NCBI GenBank assembly: GCA_023212695.1
Contig: JALCCG010000331.1
Span: 1 to 22,192, forward strand
DNA: 22,192 bases
Direction: 5' to 3'
DNA from: Sporisorium sorghi
Taxonomy: Eukaryota; Basidiomycota; Ustilaginomycetes; Ustilaginales; Ustilaginaceae
Both the position numbers and the translations under genes were made by a program. Under the pieces are notes generated by a model. That model did no database searches. It worked only from the letters and a program-made list of their open reading frames with translations, and was not told where the DNA came from. Shown piece after piece: positions 1 through 8,705 of the stretch. Every line of letters begins with the position of its first letter. The first letter of the stretch is position 1.

Positions 1-50
<50 letters not shown>
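1..50. repeat. (CTG)n / (CAG)n trinucleotide tract at the window edge
   Basis: About sixteen uninterrupted CTG units run from the first base, followed by CCGCCG. The tract is cut by the window edge, so its full length is unknown. On the minus strand it reads CAG/GCA/AGC. It could encode a homopolymer run in the candidate minus-strand gene that begins at 102, or it could be non-coding. Confidence 0.95.
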
Positions 51-52
<2 letters not shown>

Positions 53-102
53 GCCGGGATGGACGTCGGTCGACCATCCATGAAAGAGATCGACGGTGAC
101 AT
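1..102 (-). CDS. Possible 5' end of a minus-strand gene leaving the window (unrecognised)
   Basis: An ATG at 102-100 on the minus strand sits in a good Kozak context (GCC before ATG). An in-frame TGA lies a short distance upstream. The frame stays open to the window edge, encoding a short Ser/Pro/Ile-containing N-terminus (MSPSISFMDGRPTSIP) and then a run of alanines from GCA repeats. Only about 34 residues are visible, more than half of them repeat, so no family can be assigned. A second in-frame Met at residue 8 is an alternative start. The tract could equally be an untranslated repeat, or be read as glutamine in another frame. Confidence 0.25.
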
Positions 103-1317
103 GGCCTCGATGCGAGGATCGGGTGGTCATGCCGCTGGTAGTAGTAGTCTGGTCGCGCATGGTGAGGGTGCTGCTCGTCTAGTAGAGCTTATTGCTGCTG
201 AGTCGAGGTTGTGGACAGCTTTACGAGGGAGAGGGATGGTCGCGAGATAGCCTAGCGCAATCGGAGGCTGAAGGATGGATTGCCTAGAGAGAGGCGGGTG
301 ACTGACAAGGTGGGGGCGCATCTTGGAGCCATGGAGAGGCCCTTTTAATATCTCGAAGCTCGGCGCATTGGCTCGAAGCCAAAAGGCAACTCTCACCATG
401 GCTGCCCGTTACCGTCTTCGAGTCAAAGCGCTCGAGCGTCGACAGCGAAAAGAGAGAGAAAGCGGCGGCGAGGTGAAACGGTGGGGCCAGCTTTCGCGCA
501 CGACCAAATGGAGTGGGGGCTGAATGGGATGCAGCGCGCACTCACAATGCTGCGCTGCGTGCGCTGCACCGGCACTCAAGCAAGAACAATGGGCGATTCG
601 CAAAGTGCAGACTCTGAGCAACAAGAGCGGAAAGCTGGCACCGATTGAATGAAAGCAAGGTCGTCGAGCCGGGTGTGCACCATGTGATGTTGGCAGCGCG
701 CACCGAACAAAGGGACCGGTAGCAAGCTTCGACTAAGGTGCTGCTCAGCTGCAAGCCGTCTCATCACATGCAGCTCGAGGGGCTTTTACGGGTACTCAGC
801 TCGAGTGCTGCTGGCTGTGGCCCCCCATTCGGGATCGGATCACGCATCATGGATCCACGTTCCGAGAACAAATGCATACAAAGCTCGTTTGCGGGCATCA
901 CGAGTACGCCGACACGGCGACAACAAGGCTTTTGCAGCTGACGGGGCCCACAAGCGAGACAAAGGGACAGCAATGGATCAACGCTTTGTGTACGAGTGTG
1001 TGAGACACAAGCACAGGGGTCGAATGAAGGGACAATGGGCGTGAAAGTGATTTAGCGTGTGTGTGTGCGCGGGCATGAAACCCTGGATGTGGGGAGCCGA
1101 CTCGAGCAAATGGTACAAAGTGTTTGTGGCAGATTGCATGCGCGCGCTAGTCTAGATTGGCTCGCATTGGATAAGGTTTGGCGCCCCATTCGAGTTCCGA
1201 GGCCGGCGTGCATCACAAAGCGTTGGGATCGAGATGAAGCTTGGGCCTCGACGAGGCAAAGGGTGTGTGCACCACCGTCCGGCGTCGTCTCTGTCGCCTT
1301 GACAGTATCCTCCCATC
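103..1317. other. Non-coding stretch, no supported gene
   Basis: I see only short, mutually overlapping frames with no recognisable protein character. There is no tRNA- or rRNA-like sequence. If the minus-strand start at 102 and the plus-strand small gene at 1318 are both real, this is a divergent intergenic region holding both promoters. Confidence 0.5.
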
Positions 1318-1574
1318 ATGAAAGCATTCGAGGAAGCATTTCCGCTGCGCACACAGACGAACGCGGCTAGATTCTTGCGCAAAGGAGATGGCCGAAACGA
1401 ACAAGGCTTTGTCTCCACCCAGCTGACGGGAGGATTGCTTTCCGAGGCAGAGACCTCGCGAGCGGCACGGAACAATGAACTTTTGCTGTAAGTTAAGTGG
1501 GTTTGTCGCAATTGATGCATGATCCGATGAGCACACACTCTCTCTCTCGCAGTGCGGACGGACTTTACTGGTAA
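1318..1574 (+). CDS. Small two-exon protein (63 aa), unrecognised
   Basis: Exon 1 is 1318-1487 and exon 2 is 1553-1574. The 65-nt intron starts GTAAGT and ends in a CT-repeat followed by CGCAG. The ATG has A at -3. The spliced product begins MKAFEEAFPLRTQTNAARFL, continues through a Gly/Arg/Asn-rich stretch and ends LLLADGLYW. Unspliced mRNA stops at the TAA inside the donor (GTAAGT), giving 57 residues. So splicing swaps only the last few residues and adds a hydrophobic Trp-ending tail. The composition is protein-like: mixed helix-forming residues and no low complexity. I do not recognise a family, and I see no signal peptide or membrane segment. The branch site is weak (no CTGAC), which is the main reason for doubt. 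The minus strand also carries long open frames here, probably shadows. Confidence 0.45.
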
Positions 1575-1585
1575 CCCTAACCCCC
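1572..1585. repeat. Telomere-like interstitial repeat (TAACCC)2
   Basis: The sequence TAACCCTAACCCCC equals two units of the fungal telomere repeat TTAGGG read on the minus strand. It overlaps the proposed stop codon of the small gene at 1318. It may be an old telomere-repeat insertion, a binding site for a Myb/TRF-type factor, or chance. Confidence 0.6.
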
Positions 1586-2151
1586 GCCGCCGCCGATGGA
1601 CGCTATCATCTGCAACCGACTTCTCGGATGGATGCGGGGCACATGGATCGACCATCGAGCTCAGGTAGATGCTCGAGCAGATCACGCCTGGCTCGGCTAG
1701 AGGGCAAGCCACACCGGTTCGGTAGCAGAAGAGCGGCTCACATGCAACTCTTCGCAGATGTGAGACACGCGTGCATTCGAGAATGTACCATTGTAGCTGT
1801 GGACAACACCGTGAGGTTGCATGTCTCTAGACCGGTTCTTGGCCTGGGTTGCGAATTCGGAGCAACTGCGGCTCGTTATAGAGAAACGGGGGCCGATCGC
1901 GAACCAAGCCACGGCGGGCGGCCAACTTGTCCGTTCTTTTGTCCTTCGCACACGACTGCACTGGCTCCTAGCAAACCTTATCGTGCGGCTGCGGATTTGC
2001 ATGTGCACTCTTTTGTTGGGTACAGCCGCCCCTTCGTTGTGCTCGACCCAGTGTTTGGCACGATGCAAGCAAGCAGCGAGCGCGCGGCAGAGGATCTGCA
2101 GCCTCAAACGCCAAGAGCCCAGCGATAACAGCTGTACCAATCAAAGGGGAG

Positions 2152-2204
2152 GCTGCTGCTGCTGCTGCGCGCTGCTGCGCGCTGCTGCCGCCGCCGCCGC
2201 CGAC
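2152..2204. repeat. Compound (GCT)n / (CCG)n tract
   Basis: GCT units, interrupted twice by GCGC, grade into five CCG units. This is a simple-sequence tract of the same type as the other CTG/CAG tracts in the window. Confidence 0.85.
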
Positions 2205-2512
2205 GGGTATCTCGATGAAGGAAAACGCTCTGTATCAGCGCTCAGCCAGGACGGGACCCGGCGAAGATCTGAAAGTAAATCAGATCCGGACATCTTGTCG
2301 GAACCAGGCGCGGGCTATGGAATTCGCTACCCGTACCGACCGTCCTGCCTGCCAGTTAGCCTGCCAGCCTGCCGTCCTGCCGTCCAATCGCGAGTTCATG
2401 CTCACGCAACGAGTCACATCCCTGCTGACCTCGCTACGGTACCGACTGTAATGCAGTTCGCTGCTGACCAGCATGCGTTCTAACATTAAAGCGGGGACAT
2501 GTTCGAAAAAAG

Positions 2513-2529
2513 AAAAAAAAAAAAAAAAA
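2513..2529. repeat. Poly-A run (17 A)
   Basis: Seventeen consecutive A residues follow GAAAAAAG, directly before an AGCTTGC sequence. No gene ends next to it in either direction that I can support. Confidence 0.9.
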
Positions 2530-3018
2530 GCTTGCTGGATGCATGCTTTGTATGCATGGTGTATGCATATGCGAGTGGCGCCCTCCGCTCCATTGTTGTT
2601 CGGTTTCACACACATTGAATGGACAAATCGGATCACATTCTTCCTTCCCTCAAGCTTTCTCACGCATCACAAGTGCAGTGCCGATGGGGACCCGAACTCG
2701 ATCCGATTCCACTGTCACCCGCTCTCGATCGCTTGTGCTCAAAGACTTGGCACAGGCCGCACCTGTGACACGATCGTCGCTGCGAGCTTTGCCCTTGCTC
2801 CGCTTCGCATTGCATATGGTGGCGTGCGTCCATGCTCAATGCCATGCTGCCCTCTCAAAAGCATGTCTCAGTGTTGCTCAACCCAAAACACATTTGGACA
2901 TCCGACTCGACCTTTTGTGTCTCTGACGGCCACTCGCACGCCAATGACATGGCCAGCGGAGTGTTATTGACTGCACATGTGATTGATTGTATTTTTCCTG
3001 CAAACAAGGTCCTGTCCC

Positions 3019-3044
3019 AAAAAAAAAAAAAAAAAAAAAAAAAA
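3019..3044. repeat. Homopolymer run of 26 A (26 T on the cyclin coding strand)
   Basis: Twenty-six consecutive A on plus lie 41 bp beyond the cyclin stop codon. Read in the cyclin sense this is a long poly-T tract in the 3' UTR or terminator region. Confidence 0.9.
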
Positions 3045-3085
3045 GGCGGCTGGTGCGCCTGCACGACGCCGCCCCTCGAGCAAAA

Positions 3086-4849
3086 TCACCTCTCGGACAT
3101 CTGTACATCCCCTTGAGCATCAGCGCCAGATGCTCCCCCGTCAAAAACCCGCGTCGAGCCCATCGTTGCCGTGGGGGTGGCCCTTTCCCCCACAAAAGAG
3201 GCCGAGTTTCCGTTTCCGTTTCCGTCTGCGTCCGGCGCAGCATCCAGCACGACTGGCTTGGTCAGCTTGGCCATCTCCGGACATCCGCTCGCGTACATGA
3301 GCAACTGATCCGCATATCGTTGCATCTCCTCGAGCGGAATCGTCAGACGGAAATCGTTGAGCAACAAGAACTGCAGCTCGAGCTGGTTGAGCTCGTGCGG
3401 CGGCAAGCCTCCCACCTTGGCGTATCGGCTATTCGTATAGAAAACGTCGCTGAAAAACTTGCTCGCCACCGTGACACCTGCAATCACCAATCGATGCACG
3501 TTGTAGCTGTCAATGGCGAACCCGCGAATGCCTGGATGCGTATACGATTCCGCGCCGTCCGAGGGGCGCGCTGTCGTCTCGAAACTCGGCTGACCCGTGG
3601 CGCGCTCACTGGCGCGAGGAAGCCCAGCCGCTTCGCCCGCCACTTGGCCATCGCCGTTGGCACCAGGCTTGGCGCCGGTTCCCATCCTGCTCATGCGGTC
3701 AAAATAGACGAGCAGGCTCAAAAACACCTCGTTGGTGGTGGGGCAGTACTTGAGGATGCGCAGCAGGTACGACTCGATGCTGATGCTCGGCACGTTGCGC
3801 GCATGAAAGCAGAGCGTGCTGGATGGTGTCGCCAGCGCACCCAGCGCCGCCGTCGTCACCGAGGGACGCCGCGAGTCGTTGAACGACAGGTGCGAGCCGG
3901 GTGGTGCTGTGTAGTCGCGTGAAATGTCGGGATCGGCGGGTGTTGCTGGCGCCGAGCGGTCGCGACTTTTGGCACCTTTGCGTCTCGACGACTCGTCCTT
4001 GCTTCCTTCTGGCTGGAATTCGTCGTTGGCCGTCGCAATCTCGTGCAGCAGCGTAGCGAGGATCTTGAGCAGTTCTTGCGGTGCAAATGTAGCCAAATCC
4101 ATCTTGGGCAGCGATGGCGGTTTAGGCCTGACGCCAGCCATGCTGCGATCCGCCGTGGAGCTCGAAGAGGCCTTTGTTGAAGCAAAACCGTTTGCATGCG
4201 TCGCCGGTGACGTGTGCGTGGCCAAAGCTGCTGCGCTGCTGCTTGTGTTGGGAGATCTAGAAAGGCTCGCGGGAGAGTTGGCTTGGCTGTAGTGCGCAAA
4301 GTCGTGCGAGGCGTCCAAGCCCGATGCGCGCGATCCGCCGGGGCTGGTGCGCCGAGCTTTGGCTAGAGGACCACGATGGTTGTCCGGGCTGCTGAAAGGC
4401 TGCATGTCGCGCGTGGCGTGCGGAGAGGCATCGGTTGCGGAGCTGCTCGAGGGTCCAGCGCGCTGAAATGCGGAAGGATGGCCTGCGTCGCGGATCCCGC
4501 TTGCGCCGCTCACGGGCGGTTGCATGGCGCGGTGCCGCTCGAGATGAGGAGAAACGCGTGATGCGAGAGAGTGATCGTTTGGACGCCCTTCGAAGGATGG
4601 GCTGGTGTAGTTGGCGGTAGACTGTGCGGGACGCTTGAAAAGTGCGGAAGCGTACGGCTGCTCGGACGCGCGCTCGTATGCGCTGGCGGGGCTGGTGGAG
4701 CTCGAGGAAGGATCCGAAAGCGTGGGGCGCGCTTGGAACGAGGCTCGCGACGATTCAGACGTGTAGCAGGAACCGACCGACGACGACTGCGAAGAAAGCG
4801 GCCCTGGAGGCGATGCGGCTGTCGAGCGATCTGGACTGGTCGAGAGCAT
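3086..4849 (-). CDS. Pho80/PCL-family cyclin (Pho85-type CDK partner)
   Basis: This is a 587-residue protein read without introns from ATG 4849 to TGA 3088-3086. Family role: Pho80-like cyclins bind a Pho85-type CDK and control phosphate, glycogen or morphogenesis responses. Roughly residues 1-240 are Ser/Pro/Ala-rich and look disordered. The cyclin fold starts near 245 (LATFAPQELLKILATLLHEI). It continues with SIESYLLRILKYCPTTNEV near 355, FAIDSYNVHRLVIAGVTVAS near 444, KFFSDVFYTNSRYAKVGGLP, and LNQLELQFLLLNDFRL near 487. These are hallmark Pho80-domain blocks. About 50 Gly/Ala/Ser-rich residues are inserted between the second and third blocks, longer than I expect for the family. The C-terminus has a (GN)n stretch. 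The frame stays open upstream of the chosen ATG, so an upstream exon or longer N-terminus cannot be excluded. Confidence 0.88.
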   Translation of the reverse strand: MLSTSPDRSTAASPPGPLSSQSSSVGSCYTSESSRASFQARPTLSDPSSSSTSPASAYERASEQPYASALFKRPAQSTANYTSPSFEGRPNDHSLASRVSPHLERHRAMQPPVSGASGIRDAGHPSAFQRAGPSSSSATDASPHATRDMQPFSSPDNHRGPLAKARRTSPGGSRASGLDASHDFAHYSQANSPASLSRSPNTSSSAAALATHTSPATHANGFASTKASSSSTADRSMAGVRPKPPSLPKMDLATFAPQELLKILATLLHEIATANDEFQPEGSKDESSRRKGAKSRDRSAPATPADPDISRDYTAPPGSHLSFNDSRRPSVTTAALGALATPSSTLCFHARNVPSISIESYLLRILKYCPTTNEVFLSLLVYFDRMSRMGTGAKPGANGDGQVAGEAAGLPRASERATGQPSFETTARPSDGAESYTHPGIRGFAIDSYNVHRLVIAGVTVASKFFSDVFYTNSRYAKVGGLPPHELNQLELQFLLLNDFRLTIPLEEMQRYADQLLMYASGCPEMAKLTKPVVLDAAPDADGNGNGNSASFVGERATPTATMGSTRVFDGGASGADAQGDVQMSER

Positions 4850-5812
4850 CGTTCTTTGCAACGTACGGAAAGCTACAGTGCGCCGAGGCTGGCCAGTAGC
4901 GGATGCGGTCGAGAGGGTCGGCCGGATTGCGGATCGTACGAATTGAGTTGGAGATCGCGCGAATGGAGTCAAGGCGCAGAGAACGAACAAAAGAGAGTGG
5001 TTCGGAAGGTGGGGCAGCTACCTTGAGCGCTTGAGCATGACCAGCAAAGGAGCGGATTCGTTTGAGGCCCTCGCGGTGCGGTTGCAGCACAAAACGTGGC
5101 TGCCCGTTGCGAGAATAGGGCGGCGAGAGAGAGAGAGAGCGCAACGCTGTGATTGTGTGGCGAACGCCTCGATGCACAGCCGACTGAAGGAAAGTAAAGG
5201 TCGACCGGCAGGATTGCGTTGGCGTAGGATAGAGTAGAGAAGCAACAAGTGATGGCGACGAGAACCGTCGAGTTGCGGCTCGGCTGCTCGGTGCGACGCT
5301 GTGATTATTGTCAAATTGGATTTTTCGAGTGGCTGAGCAGTCTTTTGACTTTTTTGACCTTTTTTTTTTTCTGTTTTTTGTTTTTCCCTGCCCGCAACGT
5401 TTTGTAGACCTGCTGAGCTCTTGTGCCCAGGTAGCCAGAATGAAAAAAGGGAAAAAAAAAGAAAAAGAAAAAGTGGGCGTCCGTGCTTCGTTTGCATCAT
5501 TTTGTGCAAAAACGTGCGCACCTCTCTGAAAAAGCCTCTGCTCATCTCGCCCATGTGCAGGCAGGCAGGCAGGCAGACAGGCAAGCAGGCGCAGGCACTC
5601 AAGCGGCGAAATACGTCAATCCCTTGGAAAAACTCTCTCTTGGCAGTTTCCACTATGGCCATATACCGCTCGCTTTCCCTTTGGCAAACGTGTCCAAACG
5701 ATGGATGCCATTATATCTGATGATGATGCGACGATGATGATACTTGATATACACGGAGCCTTGATACGAAGCCTTGATAGAAAATGTCCAGCGATCAAAT
5801 TGTTCTCCAGCC
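4850..5812. other. Spacer between cyclin 5' end and ADAM 3' end
   Basis: This presumably holds the cyclin promoter and the ADAM terminator. It contains GA and poly-T/poly-A tracts (5361-5369, 5452-5472) and an AGGC repeat. A minus-strand open frame of about 200 codons crosses it but is low-complexity and unconvincing. Its end (MLKRSR followed by GTAGCT at about 5022) could be a cyclin upstream exon, but the reading frames I tried do not join cleanly. Confidence 0.5.
5557..5598. repeat. (AGGC)n tetranucleotide repeat
   Basis: GCAGGCAGGCAGGCAGGCAG grades into imperfect GACAGGCAAGCAGGCGCAGG. It is a simple-sequence repeat in the cyclin upstream region. Confidence 0.85.
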
Positions 5813-5835
5813 AAAAAAAAAAAAAAAAAAAAAAA
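5813..5835. repeat. Homopolymer run of 23 A (23 T on the ADAM coding strand)
   Basis: Twenty-three consecutive A on plus end six bases before the ADAM stop codon (5844-5842). In the ADAM sense, a long poly-T therefore begins almost immediately after the stop. Confidence 0.9.
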
Positions 5836-5841
5836 GGCCGA

Positions 5842-8644
5842 CTAGCGCCTGTTGGGACCGTTGTACGTGGTCGGATCCACCCACCCTGACGGAGCGTTGT
5901 AGCTTGGATAGCTTTGGCGCATCGGGTGCTGCGGCGGCGGCGGCGGTGGAGGGAAAGAAGGCGCCGCATGCGCCGCATACGCCGCTTGCGCTTGCATCTG
6001 AGAGCTGTGCTCGCTTCCCTGGGGTGTTCCCACCGGCTTGGGCACATTATAAGCGCCTGGGGCGACCGCAGCTCCATTGGGACGCTGGAACGGCCTTCTC
6101 CCGCTCTTCTCCCGTCGTCGACCCGAGCAGCAGCATCGTCGCACAATCGCAAACAGGATCAACAACACAATGATCCCGACAACAATCGTCACAGGAATCG
6201 CAATCCGCAGATTGTCGTTGTACAGGCTGCGGAACGTGTTCTGCCACGAGCCCGACTTGCACTCGCCGCTCTGGCATCGTCCTCCATACCCGCAGCTGGT
6301 TCCATCTATGAAAGGCTGTTGAAGGATGAGGCACTGGTTGATCGAGTTCGGACTCTGGCACGTCAACTGACACGAATTCGCGTTCGACGCCGAACACGCA
6401 GATTGAAAGTTGAGCTGGCCCGTCGACGCCTGCTGGCACTGCAGGTCGCGCGAGGTGCAGTACCCATTGGCGCAAGAGAGGCCACCGCTGCCGCACGAGC
6501 TGCCATCGTCCTTGGTCACGTCCGCAGGGCATTCGGCCGACGTGCCCGTGCAGTACTCGGCGCTGTCACACCGCTCATCCACCGACGGTCGGCACATCTG
6601 CGACGACGGCGCAAACGTACACGAGTTGGAGCAGCACGCACTCGTGGCAGGATCGCACTGCGCGCCCGACGCCAGCTTGCATTGGCGCGTACAGCACTGC
6701 GATCCGTTGGGCCCGGCATCGCACTCCTCGCCCGGCTCCAAAATGCCATTGCCGCACTGCTGCGTACTGAGCGTGCTGCGCTGGCCGGGCGTCTGGATGC
6801 ACGACGTGTCGAGGCCCTGGCCAAGCAACGAGCACACGTTGCCGATCGAGCATTGACTAAAGCTCTGGATGTTGGCGCGCGACGATGGGTTCATGATGTA
6901 CTGCGCATTGGCGTTGCACGTCGTCGCCGACAGCGGACAGCACGGCGCGCCTCCGTTTTGCACAGCGTAGTTCGAGTTGCTCGTGCAGCCCGTCGTGCAG
7001 TCGTGGATCGCGCCAAAGTTGTGGCCCATCTCGTGCGCCATCACCTGCCACTGCTGCGTGGTGAGCGAGCTGACGCCCGTGCCGCTCACCGTCTGCCCGC
7101 CGCTGCTGGAAGCATCAGTCATGCACACGGTGCCGAGCCAGGCAACGCCAATCTCGCTGCCCGAGTTGCACGCCGTCACGAGGTGCCAGAGGCCGATGCC
7201 GTTGGCCGGCTGCTGCGAGCGCCATTGCGAAAACTCGCTCAGACGCTCGTCGATGGTGAGCGTGCCACAACCGAGATTCCACGGAGCGTCCTGCGAGGCG
7301 GTGGAAGGGCAACTCGCCGAGCGCACATCCAGTTCCACCACGCCGATCGAGACGTTGAAGGTCGAGCGATAGAGGTTGGAGACCGAGTTCATGTTGCTCA
7401 AAATCTCTCGGCGTGTGTCGTCCTGCGTGCCGATGCGTTCGGTGTGTGCGCAGTCGGAAGCGATGCCTGCATAGACGACGCGCGCGCTCTTGGGACAGCC
7501 TGCCGTGGATCCGATCACATTTTCGTAACTGCTAGTTTGGTTGCCGCCGTTGCCAATGTCGTTGCCTGTGGCCTGCCTCCTGCGGAAGGTCGGTTCGAGG
7601 TAGTCATCGAATTCTTGGCGGTAAACAAAGTCGTCTGGCTGGGCTTGTGGTGTTTGGATCACGTCGTCGTCGGGGAGGGATCGGACGAAGAGATCGTTCC
7701 AGCCTGAAAACACGTCGCGGCGAGAGAGACGCGCAGGTGTGGGCATCTTGAAGAACGAGTAGACCGAGCGGCTGTTGGCGTCGTTGTTGTCCTCGCTCAG
7801 CAGCAATCGTGTGTGGCTGTTGTAGTCGAGCACATCGGAGCTGCAGCCCATTGCGATGGATGCGTTGGAAGCTGAAGTTCCGTCTCTGGGTTCGAGTGCA
7901 ATGTCCGAGTCGCGATGGACGACCATACCGCCAAATTGCAGGGAGCGTGGCTCGATGTGGGGGTCGTCCACTTGGCGTTTGGCCATGTAGCTACTGGGCG
8001 TGTCGATGTGGTGAACATTGCCGAACCAGTCAAAGCTTCCGGAAAAGGACGGGACGCCCGAGATGGAGCCATCGTCATGCAGCATGATGGCGGCCCGGCC
8101 GACGACACCTTGGCTCTGATCTTGATAGATGTCGCGGGCAACACCGGCCCGATCCTCTTCAAGACGTCGGTGGGAATGCGAAGCGTGTACAACGACGCCG
8201 TGGTAGGCGGGGACATCGCCTGGGTAGAGCGTCTCGGTGGAGCGGACGTAGCTTTCGCCCGTGGTTTCGTTCAGCGCATAATATCGGACCAGCGTTCCCT
8301 CGGGATGCAGGATGTCGTTGTTGGGCTGCAAGTGCAAGTGAAAGTCTTGCTGGAAGGCGCGGAAGCTGAGGCGGAGCGGTGGAGGATTTGAGGTGGATCT
8401 CGCTTGCCTGTGTGGTTTGGAGGAGGAAGAGATGGTGTCGATCTTGACATTGCTCGTCCTTGCTATGCGCTGGAGGGGACCGTTCCGGCGACTTCGAGCT
8501 GTGTTGAGCGAGTATGCATCAGTCAGTCTGCTGTTGTTGTCTTGAAAAGATTTGTGCGGGAAGCTTACCTGTAGTGGATGTTGCTGACAAGAGCACAGCA
8601 AGCAGCAGCGCTGCTAGCCATCGATGCGCAGCAATGGATCGCAT
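5842..8644 (-). CDS. ADAM-family transmembrane metalloprotease (M12B, disintegrin-like)
   Basis: Exon 1 is 8644-8569 and exon 2 is 8498-5842, giving about 910 residues. The 70-nt intron (8568-8499) has GTAAGC, an ACTGAC branch site and CAG; the junction is phase 1. Exon 1 encodes a signal peptide (MRSIAAHRWLAALLLAVLL). Residues 26-333 form a prodomain ending in RRR, a Kex2/furin-like site. The catalytic domain follows, with the zinc motif HEMGHNFGAIHD at 514-525 and a Met-turn (YIMNPSS) near 558. A Cys-rich disintegrin-like domain starts near 607 (CGNGILEPGEECDAG). Then come a further Cys-rich segment, one membrane helix near 790-811, a CCC cluster and a proline-rich cytoplasmic tail with seven consecutive prolines. 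Predicted role: cell-surface or secretory-pathway proteolysis, type I topology. Fungal ADAMs are known (for example fission yeast Mde10). All zinc-binding residues are intact. Confidence 0.93.
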
Positions 8645-8684
8645 AGCGTAGATGCTAACTCGCAAAGACCTTCGCAGTATGTGT

Positions 8685-8705
8685 GGTGGTGGTGGTGGTG
8701 GTGGT
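8685..8705. repeat. (GGT)7 repeat upstream of ADAM
   Basis: Seven GGT units lie 40-60 bp upstream of the ADAM start codon. In the sense direction this is an (ACC)7 tract, probably in the 5' UTR or core promoter. Confidence 0.85.

Larger units (their letters stand above)
1586..3018. other. Repeat-rich intergenic region without a supported gene
   Basis: Several open frames of up to about 220 codons overlap here, but none shows conserved motifs, and they run through low-complexity DNA (CTG/CCG tract, CCTGCC-type repeats near 2345-2390, poly-A). I read it as the far-downstream and intergenic region behind the minus-strand cyclin gene. Confidence 0.5.

Noticed and set aside
1..50. CTG tract as a CRISPR or structured repeat array
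   Set aside because: It is a plain trinucleotide microsatellite with no spacers, in a eukaryotic context.
5914..7707. Plus-strand open frame of about 597 codons opposite the ADAM gene
   Set aside because: It is Arg/Ala-rich without motifs and is explained as the antisense shadow of GC-rich codons in the clearly coding ADAM exon.
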